Source: Pyrinomonadaceae bacterium (GTDB taxonomy: Bacteria; Acidobacteriota; Blastocatellia; Pyrinomonadales; Pyrinomonadaceae). From it: 47,500 nucleotides of DNA. The notes beneath the pieces were generated by a model. The model ran no database searches and was not told where the DNA came from. It saw nothing but the letters and a program-made list of their open reading frames with translations. The position numbers were made by a program, and so were the translations under genes. Positions 9,188 through 16,111 of the stretch are shown in pieces. Location of the stretch: NCBI GenBank assembly GCA_019694395.1, contig JAIBCC010000008.1, positions 1 to 47,500 on the forward strand. The letters run 5' to 3'. Within the stretch, counting starts at the first letter, position 1; each line of letters opens with the position of its first letter.

Positions 9188-9469
9188 TTAATTAGATCCA
9201 AGAATTGCCTGTGCTTCTTTTTGGATTGAGAGGTATGCGTTTTCCAAAACATTCATTGTTCGTTCCGATGCAGGATGATTCTCAAAGCATAAAAGCAGTC
9301 CATCAGCCTTTTGAATGAAGTTCTGCAATTCTGGTGATGGTTTATTTTCCAGAATTCTTTCAAGTTCTTGTCTCGCCCCGACAATTTCTGAATTACTTTT
9401 TGTAACCTTAGCTAGATGTAAGATTTGCAATACTTTAGTAACTTTTTCCTGTTCCTGCTGTGGTGCCAT
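9188..9469 (-). CDS. Small helical protein of unknown function
   Basis: 93 residues from the ATG at 9469, chosen because AGAGGA lies 8 bases upstream; a longer frame would need TTG at 9502. The sequence is Gln/Glu-rich and helical (MAPQQEQEKVTKVLQILHLAKV), with no signal peptide or known motif. It follows the zinc-motif gene by about 50 bases on the same strand and probably belongs to the same transcript as the replication genes. Confidence 0.55.
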   Translation of the reverse strand: MAPQQEQEKVTKVLQILHLAKVTKSNSEIVGARQELERILENKPSPELQNFIQKADGLLLCFENHPASERTMNVLENAYLSIQKEAQAILGSN

Positions 9470-9519
9470 ACTAAAATTTCCTCTTTCATTTATTTGGAAC
9501 AACCAACGATTTTGCCGAG

Positions 9520-10065
9520 TTAGTTTATTAATGATGTGCCTATGCGTTGCCGTGCCAGTGCATCTAGTTTTTGTAGGACAACTCGTTCATACTCAGTTCC
9601 TCGCAATGCCGCTTTAACCGTTGTAATGATCGAATTTACCATTAAAATTGCTTCATCAGTTGGAATGAAGTTTTGCAGAGTATGTAGCCGTGAAAGTTCT
9701 GTATGGACAAGTCGTCTTTTTCTTTCGATAAGCAAATCAATTCGACTCCAAATTAGGTTTTTTTTCGCTTCAGAACTGTTATTCAGTTGATCTAATAATT
9801 CTTGAATTCTAACTGTTACCAGAGCCATCTCTGCTTTCAAATTTGATAGTTCCTTGTCGTTTTCGACTGATTCAAAACGTCCAAGCAGATTTTGAGGTAA
9901 GTAACGACTGTAAAGCCCATTTTTATAATGAGTTGAGGCGACTCCTCGTGGGGTTTTTCCGCCGTGATTCCGGCACTTTGTCGAACCTCGAACTGCAATA
10001 TTTTTACATTTTTGCTTAGTTCTTTTAGATAACGCTGTGCATCTTGAATGATTTGTAAAACTCAT
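9520..10065 (-). CDS. HGG-motif protein with C-X10-C-X10-C-X2-H putative zinc site
   Basis: 181 residues. The N-terminus has C9, C20, C31, H34, then HGGKTPRG. This HGG(K/A)(S/T)P signature is frequent in short phage and mobile-element proteins. The rest is helical with basic patches (SRIDLLIERKRR). A GGAG site precedes the ATG, and the start overlaps the stop of the upstream small gene by 4 bases (ATGA). The function is unknown. The motif suggests zinc and nucleic-acid binding, and some relatives sit next to phage packaging genes. Confidence 0.7.
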   Translation of the reverse strand: MSFTNHSRCTALSKRTKQKCKNIAVRGSTKCRNHGGKTPRGVASTHYKNGLYSRYLPQNLLGRFESVENDKELSNLKAEMALVTVRIQELLDQLNNSSEAKKNLIWSRIDLLIERKRRLVHTELSRLHTLQNFIPTDEAILMVNSIITTVKAALRGTEYERVVLQKLDALARQRIGTSLIN

Positions 10066-10244
10066 AGTTTTTCTCCAATTTCTTTAGCTTCAAGGGGTTG
10101 TTGATGCTTCGTATGATAGCGTAGCAATTTAAAAACAGGATCGTGTTGCCAACAAGTTGTTTGTCCGATTCTAGCAGGGTTTTTGCATCTCCGAAGGGTT
10201 GTTTTTGAATTTTCCGAACATCTTTTTGCAGTTTGATTGAACAT
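10062..10244 (-). CDS. Mini-protein with the same C-X10-C-X10-C-X2-H motif
   Basis: 60 residues from the ATG at 10244 (site GAGG); a GTG two codons upstream is less likely. The residues C9, C20, C31, H34 stand at exactly the positions found in the downstream 181-residue protein, and both share SK-T---CKN-A--G---C--H. The two genes therefore look like a tandem duplication in which this copy consists of little more than the metal-binding module. They are translationally coupled by an ATGA overlap. Confidence 0.65.
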   Translation of the reverse strand: MFNQTAKRCSENSKTTLRRCKNPARIGQTTCWQHDPVFKLLRYHTKHQQPLEAKEIGEKL

Positions 10245-10286
10245 ATTCACCTCAATTGTGTTTTGAACGCCACTGATTTTTGTGGA

Positions 10287-11429
10287 CTAAAAATTATTCA
10301 AGATAAAAGGCTCAATGTTTTCAGCTTGGAAAAAGATGCTGACCGCTTCGGCTTCTGGCAAACCGTTTTCGGTCATTATTGCGACTCGCTCGGAGAACAG
10401 TTCATCAAGCCAATCCATTAAACCTGCATCAGTTTTTATTTGGTCAACTTTGCGGTTGTAAGCCTCTCGGTTCAATACATTCGTTCGCCGTTGTTCAATC
10501 AAAAAGTCCGCAATGTCGAAACCTTCTCTTTTTTCCGTATCAGTTAGGTTTCCTTCAATCAATTTTGAGATTTTCAGGTTTGGAACGAATGAGCGAAGTT
10601 GTTTAGCTTTTGCTGTCCATTCGGCGTGAGCGTCACTGTCAGGAAATAAAATTACTTTCCGATTGGCTAAAGGTCGAATCATTTCAGCATTTAGGTAGCC
10701 TTTCGCTCCGGCGGACATCCAAAGAATATCAGGGATTAAAGCCGAGCAAATAATTGCCGTTTTGTCGCTTTCAACTAATCCAATGGTTTTATCTTTGTCA
10801 GCTTCAACCCCCAACTGATGCAGTCCAAACAGGCTTTGTTTCAGTTCAAAATCTTTCAGTAGCCCTTTTTTTATGAGGGCTGAATGAACCCAAGATTGGG
10901 GGGCAGTCTTTAACCTTCGCCCTGTCCATTTATCGTAAGCCATAATCCTACCTGTCCGAATTCGAGACTGTTGATCAATCTGCCAAAAGATAGTTCGGTT
11001 GCCCGATGCCGTCCCGATTTTGAAGCGGTCAATTAGACTTTGAACGACATCAGCCGTAAAAAGCGTGAGCAAAAAATGGATGAAATTATTTCGGTCAAGA
11101 TTTGAACCTTTGAGCGAATTGGTCAGATATTTTTCATTAATGGTTGAAAATGTTTGCTGTGCCGTTTGCAGGCGTTCTGAGCCGTTTTTACGGATAAATC
11201 CTTGTCCCAGGTCTTTTTGATTAGTTGAGAATGCCGGATTTGGATTATCTGCAAAGAATTGTCTCGGTGTTCGATGAAAGCCACATTTCGATTCGCGGTT
11301 GCATTTGCCAACATCAAAAGAAAGATATTCGCCGGAAGCAGTTTGATACCGAACAAATGAACCTTTTGTGCCACAAGCCGGACAGGTGAACCGTGATTTG
11401 TGACCGTGATATTTTTCGAGTTCAATCAT
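10287..11429 (-). CDS. DUF6371-like zinc-finger/TOPRIM protein (primase-related)
   Basis: 380 residues. An N-terminal zinc finger (C16, C19, C43, C49) resembles the primase zinc-binding domain. The middle has a TOPRIM-like core: VESDKTAIICSAL with the acidic residue, then SAGAKGYLN and RKVILFPDSDAH. This arrangement matches DUF6371, found in mobile elements next to RepA-like helicases. It probably primes or otherwise supports replication of the excised element. The family is assigned from memory of the pattern and is fairly sure; the biochemical role is inferred. Confidence 0.72.
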   Translation of the reverse strand: MIELEKYHGHKSRFTCPACGTKGSFVRYQTASGEYLSFDVGKCNRESKCGFHRTPRQFFADNPNPAFSTNQKDLGQGFIRKNGSERLQTAQQTFSTINEKYLTNSLKGSNLDRNNFIHFLLTLFTADVVQSLIDRFKIGTASGNRTIFWQIDQQSRIRTGRIMAYDKWTGRRLKTAPQSWVHSALIKKGLLKDFELKQSLFGLHQLGVEADKDKTIGLVESDKTAIICSALIPDILWMSAGAKGYLNAEMIRPLANRKVILFPDSDAHAEWTAKAKQLRSFVPNLKISKLIEGNLTDTEKREGFDIADFLIEQRRTNVLNREAYNRKVDQIKTDAGLMDWLDELFSERVAIMTENGLPEAEAVSIFFQAENIEPFILNNF

Positions 11430-11439
11430 AATTTTTCCG

Positions 11440-11575
11440 AAAGTGCAGAAGTGCAGACCCTATAAGTAACTGCACTTTTGCACTTTTACTAAAGTCAATG
11501 TAAATGCTGAAAAGAAGCAACTTGCTAGAAAGTGCAATAATGCAATCTCTTATAGTGGCTGCACTTCTGCACTTT
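11440..11575. repeat. Inverted pair of repeat clusters, candidate replication origin or operator
   Basis: Two 47-bp clusters (11440-11486 and 11529-11575) fill the gap between the helicase and primase genes. Each has two AGTGCA-type hexamers in one orientation, a central CTATAAG-containing segment, and two in the opposite orientation (AAAGTGCAGAAGTGCAG ... CTGCACTTTTGCACTTT). The second cluster is the reverse complement of the first: its right arm CTGCACTTCTGCACTTT matches the left arm of cluster one exactly, and both centres read CTATAAG in opposite senses. The second cluster ends directly at the helicase stop codon. Iteron-like spacing and the flanking replication genes suggest an origin; a regulator operator is the alternative. 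Confidence 0.65.
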
Positions 11576-12649
11576 CTAAGCATCTTTGAGCAAGTCCTCA
11601 GTTTTCTTTTGATAAATTCCGTGTTTTAGTCTGCTCAAATGACCATTGCTAACAGCAAGTGCTAGATGGTCTTTGATAAGTCTTTCGCTCATCTTGCTCG
11701 AAAGTTTTTCAACAATCTCTCCTGTCGTGTGATTTTTCCCATCATCGAACTCCTCAAGAATCAAGGCGTAATTTGTGACGATTTGGCTCTCTCCAACTTT
11801 TTCAAACCAACGGCGGGAAATATCAAGTTTTAATTTCGTGTCTGTAAACTTCACACCTTTCACTTTCGCACATCTCAAGATTGAACATTCGTTTGCATTA
11901 TCCCTTTCAAGATTCAGGATGATGCGCCCTAAATCTGCAAGGCTTGATGCACCCCGTCCACGAAATTCAGCATCTTTAACTTGTCCTTCTTCGAGTTTTG
12001 GTTTTCCAATGTGATGTGAACAAATCAAAGCCGAACCGACATCTCTAGCAAGTTGTCGGAGAGGGCGCATAACAAAACGCCTGATTTCAGCATTGTCATT
12101 TTCGGAGCGAATCTGAAATGCACTTCCCAACGTGTCAACAATAATCAGGTCTGGCGCAAAATTTTTTAGTCGTTGGGTAAGCAATGCAAGATGTTGAACT
12201 TTTGAAAGTGTTAGATCTTCATCGTTTTCGTCCCGATGTTCGCAGACTAAAAGCACATTATCCTTTAGGCGTGCCTTGTCAGCATCGGAAAAATCTTCAA
12301 GCATTACGGTTAAGTCTTTACGAAGATAAACAAGAGTATCTTCAAAATCTAAAAATGCTACTCGTTTGGGAAGTGAAAAGTTCCCGAACGGGAGAAAAGG
12401 TTTTCCGACACAAAGGCTAATCATTAAGTTTCGTAACAAGGTTGTTTTACCTGTATTAGTCGTTGCGTTCAGCAACCCAACTTCGCCACGAGCCAGCCCA
12501 AAAATTATTTCTTCTCGTGGTGGTAAATCTTTTTCTAGTAATTCACCAAACGTGAAGCCAATTTTCTCAAAATCGTTTTCTAAAAGTTCTTGTGCTTCTT
12601 GTCGAACTGCCTCTGCGTCAATTTTTGTTGTTGATGGTTGTTGTGTCAT
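11576..12649 (-). CDS. RepA-like hexameric replicative helicase (RecA-fold, AAA_25)
   Basis: 357 residues from the ATG at 12649, which is preceded by AGGGGGTGG; an ATG at 12688 is in frame but lacks such a site. The RecA core is clear: Walker A in NATTNTGKTTLLRNL, a second acidic motif in VAFLDFEDTLVYL, Walker B in DLIIVDTLGSAF, and a sensor histidine segment ALICSHHIGKP. The C-terminal winged-helix-like region follows (ERLIKDHLALAVSNGHLSRLKHGIYQ). Such proteins unwind plasmid or phage-satellite origins. The gene lies between the excisionase gene and the primase-like gene on one strand. Confidence 0.8.
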   Translation of the reverse strand: MTQQPSTTKIDAEAVRQEAQELLENDFEKIGFTFGELLEKDLPPREEIIFGLARGEVGLLNATTNTGKTTLLRNLMISLCVGKPFLPFGNFSLPKRVAFLDFEDTLVYLRKDLTVMLEDFSDADKARLKDNVLLVCEHRDENDEDLTLSKVQHLALLTQRLKNFAPDLIIVDTLGSAFQIRSENDNAEIRRFVMRPLRQLARDVGSALICSHHIGKPKLEEGQVKDAEFRGRGASSLADLGRIILNLERDNANECSILRCAKVKGVKFTDTKLKLDISRRWFEKVGESQIVTNYALILEEFDDGKNHTTGEIVEKLSSKMSERLIKDHLALAVSNGHLSRLKHGIYQKKTEDLLKDA

Positions 12650-12672
12650 TTTCCACCCCCTAAATTTAGCCA

Positions 12673-12701
12673 TTGACCGATTGGACATAGGTGGCTAAAA
12701 T
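12673..12701 (+). promoter_or_regulatory. Sigma70 promoter for a plus-strand RNA opposing the helicase leader
   Basis: TTGACC (12673-12678) and TAAAAT (12696-12701) are separated by exactly 17 bp on the plus strand, a near-consensus sigma70 promoter. It points away from the helicase gene into a gap that has no plus-strand reading frame and ends 70 bases later in a strong intrinsic terminator. Confidence 0.6.
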
Positions 12702-12707
12702 TGATTA

Positions 12708-12777
12708 AAAGCCTGTGAATTGCACATCTAAAGTTTTTCATTTGGTTTGAGCCGTTGTCGTTAGCAACGGCTTTTTT
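12708..12777 (+). ncRNA. Candidate 70-nt antisense RNA against the helicase mRNA leader
   Basis: The 5' end is placed about 7 bases after the -10 at 12696-12701. The 3' end is the intrinsic terminator GCCGTTG (12751-12757), 7-nt loop, CAACGGC (12765-12771), then six T. No open frame fits. The RNA is fully complementary to the minus-strand leader between the excisionase and helicase genes. This matches the layout of antisense copy-number or rep-control RNAs. The RNA is predicted from promoter and terminator alone. Confidence 0.5.
12751..12777 (+). terminator. Intrinsic terminator on the plus strand
   Basis: A perfect 7-bp GC-rich stem (GCCGTTG / CAACGGC) with a 7-nt loop is followed by TTTTTT. 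The T-tract is only on the plus strand, so it cannot efficiently stop the minus-strand excisionase/helicase transcript. Confidence 0.75.
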
Positions 12778-12782
12778 GTTTT

Positions 12783-13004
12783 TCATTTTGTTATTTCTCC
12801 TTGATTCAAGTAATCCCGTAAATCTGTCTGCAAAATTAAAATTCGTCTGCCGAAATTTCTTGCTTTAAGTTTTCCGCGCTTGATTTCCAAGCGGATAAAT
12901 GGTTTTGACAGCGAAGTAATTTCCGCGACTTCGGCAACTGAACAAGCTAACTTTGTAATGGTTACTTGATTCACTTCTGTATTCTCTATAACGCTTCCTA
13001 ACAT
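12783..13004 (-). CDS. Excisionase-like helix-turn-helix protein
   Basis: 73 residues matching the MerR/excisionase HTH_17 pattern: SVAEVAEITSLSKPFIRLEIKRGKLKARNFGRRILILQTDLRDYL. AGGAG lies 9 bases before the ATG. It is transcribed divergently from the zinc-finger/integrase pair and leads the replication operon. It probably directs excision by bending the attachment sites, or controls the divergent promoters, or both. Confidence 0.8.
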   Translation of the reverse strand: MLGSVIENTEVNQVTITKLACSVAEVAEITSLSKPFIRLEIKRGKLKARNFGRRILILQTDLRDYLNQGEITK

Positions 13005-13051
13005 CTAGTAACACTCCTTATGTAATTTTTACTTGCTAACAAGATTACTCT

Positions 13052-13082
13052 ATGTTAACGTATCTAACATATTCTTTGTCAA
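13052..13082 (-). promoter_or_regulatory. Promoter of the excisionase/replication operon with an embedded dyad
   Basis: A perfect -35 TTGACA is at 13077-13082 on the minus strand. Downstream of it lies the dyad ATGTTA-N7-TAACAT (13052-13070), whose promoter-distal arm TAACAT could serve as the -10 with 19-bp spacing. A bound regulator would block the promoter. The dyad lies in the 189-bp divergent gap 13005-13193. Confidence 0.4.
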
Positions 13083-13193
13083 TAATATTGAGTGGTATTT
13101 GAGGCTTTAATTTATTATGCCAAAACTGTTTGATAAACATTACATTGTAAGTGATGGTTATGTGAATAAAAATGCTTGATAATCGTTACAATT

Positions 13194-13922
13194 ATGAAGA
13201 AAACTAAAGATAAAAAGTCACGGGCAAAATATAAATGTCCGCGTGAACTAGAACATATAATCGGCTTGCTGAGGCTCAATGAGGAAGATAGACGGTCAGA
13301 TTTTCTGATAAATTTTTCTCCCGAAAAAGATAAAGAGTTCCTATCTTTTGCCGAAACATTGCACCCCCAAATCAAAGAATATTTGTTCTTTGCTGTTGAA
13401 TTTCCCGATTTAATCAGCACAGCAAAAACTGAAAAAGAGAAACTTGAAGAAGAAAACTACAAAATATGGCGCAAATGTCACATCGCATTTTCTAGGTATT
13501 CCGATTTGATGACCGCAAAATCTTTGTTAGATCAAATTGCCGAAAGAAATAAGGTAGTGTCTGAAATGGAAAAGCAGTATGGATTTAAGGCAATCGGACT
13601 GCAAGTTTTTGACGAAGCCGGAAAAGGCATCGTAGGTCTTTATGCTGATAATCGAGGCTTTCTTAAACCATTAAAAAGTAATTTCTTACTAATATTTGAA
13701 GAATCAAATGTTGATTACAAACGGATTCGACAATGCGAAATTTGCCAAAACATCTATTGGCAATATCGCAATGATTCTTTAACCTGTTCCCTTGAATGTG
13801 CCAATGTTCTGAGAGTAAGGCTTTCAAGGTCACTAACCCCTGAACAAAAGGCAGAGAGGCAAGCCAAACGCTCTGCTAATAGAATCTACAAACAAAACCT
13901 AAAGAAAAAGGAGAAAAAATAA
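13194..13922 (+). CDS. Zinc-finger protein co-transcribed with the integrase
   Basis: 242 residues from ATG 13194; an in-frame TTG at 13176 is the alternative and neither has a clear ribosome site. Near the C-terminus is RQCEICQNIYW followed by LTCSLECANVLR, a C-X2-C...C-X3-C treble-clef-like finger. The tail is strongly basic (QAKRSANRIYKQNLKKKEKK), so nucleic-acid binding is likely. The first 150 residues are not recognised; the C-terminal finger recalls the CGNR-type. Its stop codon touches the integrase ATG, so the two are translated together. It may be an integration or regulatory partner. Confidence 0.62.
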   Translation: MKKTKDKKSRAKYKCPRELEHIIGLLRLNEEDRRSDFLINFSPEKDKEFLSFAETLHPQIKEYLFFAVEFPDLISTAKTEKEKLEEENYKIWRKCHIAFSRYSDLMTAKSLLDQIAERNKVVSEMEKQYGFKAIGLQVFDEAGKGIVGLYADNRGFLKPLKSNFLLIFEESNVDYKRIRQCEICQNIYWQYRNDSLTCSLECANVLRVRLSRSLTPEQKAERQAKRSANRIYKQNLKKKEKK

Positions 13923-14990
13923 ATGGCACTTTATAAAAGACCAAATTCAAAATTTTGGTGGATGAAATTTACCTTTGACAGTCAACTAATCCAAAAATCT
14001 ACCAATGTCGCAAACAAACGGGATGCACTTACGATTGAATCCGCATATCGCACACAGCTTGCACTTGGCAAAATAGGTATAAACACGCTCCAGAAAGCAC
14101 CAACCTTTGATAAAGCGGTTGATGACTTTCTGCAATGGTCAACGGTCAAACACAACAATAAATCAACTACGCATAACCGCTATTATTTCAACTGCCAAGT
14201 GCTAAAGAAATATTTCGGGAAAACTAAAGTAAATTTAATAAAAACAAAGGACATTGAAAATTTTATTGTTTGGCGATCAAAGCAAACTTCGCGGAAAACC
14301 AAAGAACCTATCACGCGGGAAACGGTCAATCACGAAGTTTTAGTCTTAAAGATGATTTTCAAACGTCTAGTGCAAAATGACTTTTTGCGGATAAATCCCT
14401 GCACGTCTATCAAAAGACTTCCGAAAAACGAAAGACAATTTCACGTCATCACGGAGTCCGAGCAAAAACAATATTTACTTGCTTGTCCGCAACCTTTGAA
14501 GGATGTTGCTTCATTGATGATTCAAACGGGAATGCGCTGTGATGAAGTTTATCGAATTAGGCGTGATGAGATTTTCCTTGATAAGAATTTCTTGAAAATT
14601 ACAAAGGGCAAAACTAAAGCATCAATCCGTAAAATTCATTTATCGGAAAAAGCCAAGTCCATTCTGGAATATCGTTTGAACAAATTTGAGGGCGAGTTTC
14701 TTTTTCCGCAAGATGATGTTGACGGTCAACCTGCAACTAAAACACTCGACTACTTTCATCGTAAAACAGTCAAGAAATTAAAACTTAACTTCCGGCTTTA
14801 CGATTGCCGTCATACCTTTGCGACACGAGCCGTTGAAAAAGGAATTGATTTGCTAACCTTGTCGTCTATTTTAGGTCATTCCGGCTTGGATATGATTACA
14901 CGGTATTCTCATCCAAGCGAGGAAAGAAAAGCGGATGCCATTAAACAAATGGAAAGGATGGAAAGAAAACTTCAAGCAAAAGCAGTCTAA
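13923..14990 (+). CDS. int: Tyrosine-type site-specific integrase
   Basis: 355 residues. The N-terminal SAM-like core-binding domain spans about 60-155. The catalytic domain has R205 (TGMRCDEV), R296 and H297 (YDCRHTFAT), H317-region GHSGLD and nucleophile Y328 (TRYSH). The usual HxxR box reads Y293-D-C-R296, so the first catalytic His is replaced by Tyr, a change tolerated in some integrases. It lies at the right end of the element with its 3' end facing the predicted right attachment site, as is typical. Confidence 0.93.
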   Translation: MALYKRPNSKFWWMKFTFDSQLIQKSTNVANKRDALTIESAYRTQLALGKIGINTLQKAPTFDKAVDDFLQWSTVKHNNKSTTHNRYYFNCQVLKKYFGKTKVNLIKTKDIENFIVWRSKQTSRKTKEPITRETVNHEVLVLKMIFKRLVQNDFLRINPCTSIKRLPKNERQFHVITESEQKQYLLACPQPLKDVASLMIQTGMRCDEVYRIRRDEIFLDKNFLKITKGKTKASIRKIHLSEKAKSILEYRLNKFEGEFLFPQDDVDGQPATKTLDYFHRKTVKKLKLNFRLYDCRHTFATRAVEKGIDLLTLSSILGHSGLDMITRYSHPSEERKADAIKQMERMERKLQAKAV

Positions 14991-15011
14991 TCTTTGAAAG
15001 TTAGCAATAAA

Positions 15012-15030
15012 AGCTACATTTTTAGATACA
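15012..15030 (+). other. Candidate integrase arm-binding site, right end
   Basis: AGCTACA and AGATACA at a 12-bp period, matching 3433-3451 at 17 of 19 positions in the same orientation. It lies just after the integrase gene and about 100 bp inside the right core repeat. Confidence 0.5.
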
Positions 15031-15115
15031 TCAAATAAATCCAACCCCTTTTATCTGCCAGTAACTTATAGCATTTAGTCAACTTACAGCATTGCGGTAA
15101 AATCAAATTTATCCC

Positions 15116-15130
15116 TTCTGCGTTCATAAA
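15116..15130 (+). other. Right attachment-site core (attR candidate) with a vestigial lepA start
   Basis: An exact copy of 3318-3332. On the minus strand it reads TTTATGAACGCAGAA, then departs from lepA, so it looks like the start of lepA left behind when the element inserted. The sequence to its right (15131-15246) would be the ancestral lepA upstream region. No gene is supported in 14991-15246. Confidence 0.62.
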
Positions 15131-15246
15131 ACAATTGTTTGCGTTTTCGACAAATAGTCAAACTTAAACAATACCAAAATGAACAGAAAATAGCATCTAT
15201 TAGCAAGTGAAAAGAAAGAAGCAGAGAATTTTGAAAGATGAAGCTT

Positions 15247-15450
15247 TTAATCAGGTTTTTCGCCTTTTTTGACAATAATTTCGCCATTAGGCATTTCAAA
15301 TATAACTTGTCCGTTGCGCGAATAGACATTAGGAAGTCCGAGACGATGATTTTCTTCCTGCGCCTGACGAACGGCAAGATTGCCAATACGTTGAAAATCT
15401 AAGTGTTTTTGATAAGTTTGAGAGCTTATTTTTCCTCGATTATTTTTCAT
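15247..15450 (-). CDS. Small partner protein of the zeta-like kinase
   Basis: 67 residues. The C-terminal half (NHRLGLPNVYSRNGQVIFEMPNGEIIVKK) is a beta-rich motif I have seen in small proteins next to zeta/AAA kinase genes. It overlaps the kinase stop by 4 bases (ATGA), so the two are made together. It could be the antitoxin of a kinase toxin pair, but it does not resemble epsilon, and the gene order (toxin first) is the reverse of the usual order. Confidence 0.6.
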   Translation of the reverse strand: MKNNRGKISSQTYQKHLDFQRIGNLAVRQAQEENHRLGLPNVYSRNGQVIFEMPNGEIIVKKGEKPD

Positions 15451-16007
15451 ATACTTAAAAATTTTTGAAATAAATTGTCGTCAACAATATTGATTTCGGA
15501 ATCTTCTGCGATTGCCGTCTCAAAAAATCTTCCTTCAGAATTATAAACTAAACTCCACGAATCCGCTAAATTTTTATAGATTGTCCAAAAATTCGCTTTA
15601 CCGCGCTTAAATCTGCGTTTTACATCTTCATTGGGAACAAAATGCCCGCCTTTTTGAACTCGGATTTTAATTCGCTCAATTAAAATCTCGGGCGAATCCG
15701 CGAAAAGAAAAATGATAACGACCTCATAATTCTTTTCACGCAAAACCTCAATAAATCGGATAAGATAACGCCCGGAAAGAGTGCTTTCGATAAGCAAAGC
15801 CTTTTCTTTGTTTATTGCCTTGTTTAATCGTTCAAAGAAGATTTTTCCTGCCGAAATCTTTGAGCTATTGGTTTCTTTGGCAATTTCATCAGCATTTAGA
15901 AAAATATAGTCTTCATTTTCCAATAAGAATTGTTTAGCAAAAGTAGTTTTACCGACCCCATTTCCGCCCGCAACAATGATTAAAGATTTTTTTGATTCAG
16001 ACTTCAT
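15447..16007 (-). CDS. Zeta-toxin-like P-loop kinase
   Basis: 186 residues. Walker A GGNGVGKTT (K20) follows the first strand. Then come IFLNADEIAKE, the zeta-type substrate motif with Asp/Glu, and IESTLSGRYLIRFI and RVQKGGHFVPNEDVKRRFKRG, the lid region with the Gly-Gly-His signature of zeta/AAA_33 kinases. Zeta toxins phosphorylate UDP-GlcNAc and block wall synthesis. Many chromosomal relatives are of unknown substrate. It is coupled to the 67-residue downstream gene. It lies outside the element boundary. Confidence 0.82.
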   Translation of the reverse strand: MKSESKKSLIIVAGGNGVGKTTFAKQFLLENEDYIFLNADEIAKETNSSKISAGKIFFERLNKAINKEKALLIESTLSGRYLIRFIEVLREKNYEVVIIFLFADSPEILIERIKIRVQKGGHFVPNEDVKRRFKRGKANFWTIYKNLADSWSLVYNSEGRFFETAIAEDSEINIVDDNLFQKFLSI

Positions 16008-16111
16008 CTATTGAAAACAAGCGTAACAAATTCCACCCGAAAATTGCATCTCCCCAAATTTACAAAAATTCAAAAAGGCATTTTAATTCCAACTGAGAAA
16101 GAAAATTTTTA

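Larger units (their letters stand above)
3318..15130. mobile_element. Integrative element inserted at the 5' end of lepA, with a restriction-modification/HEPN cargo
   Basis: Boundaries are set by the perfect 15-bp direct repeat TTCTGCGTTCATAAA at 3318-3332 and 15116-15130. The tyrosine integrase gene ends about 125 bp from the right copy. A second direct repeat (17/19) lies just inside each end (3433-3451 and 15012-15030), as expected for integrase arm sites. The content is self-consistent for a mobile replicon: integrase, excisionase-like HTH protein, RepA-like helicase, primase-like TOPRIM protein, origin-like repeats and defence cargo. No capsid, terminase or conjugation gene was seen, so it resembles an integrative plasmid or a phage satellite. 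The exact ends are inferred from the repeats. Confidence 0.72.

Noticed and set aside
12751..12777. The hairpin as a terminator of the excisionase gene
   Set aside because: The T-tract is on the plus strand only; on the minus strand the stem is followed by a mixed sequence.
3433..15030. The 17/19 repeat at 3433 and 15012 as the attachment core itself
   Set aside because: A perfect 15-bp repeat lies outside both copies, so the inner repeat fits better as an arm-binding site.
15084..15386. A 100-codon minus-strand frame across the right attachment site
   Set aside because: It overlaps the coupled 67-residue gene in another frame, begins within that gene, and has a composition typical of random AT-rich sequence.
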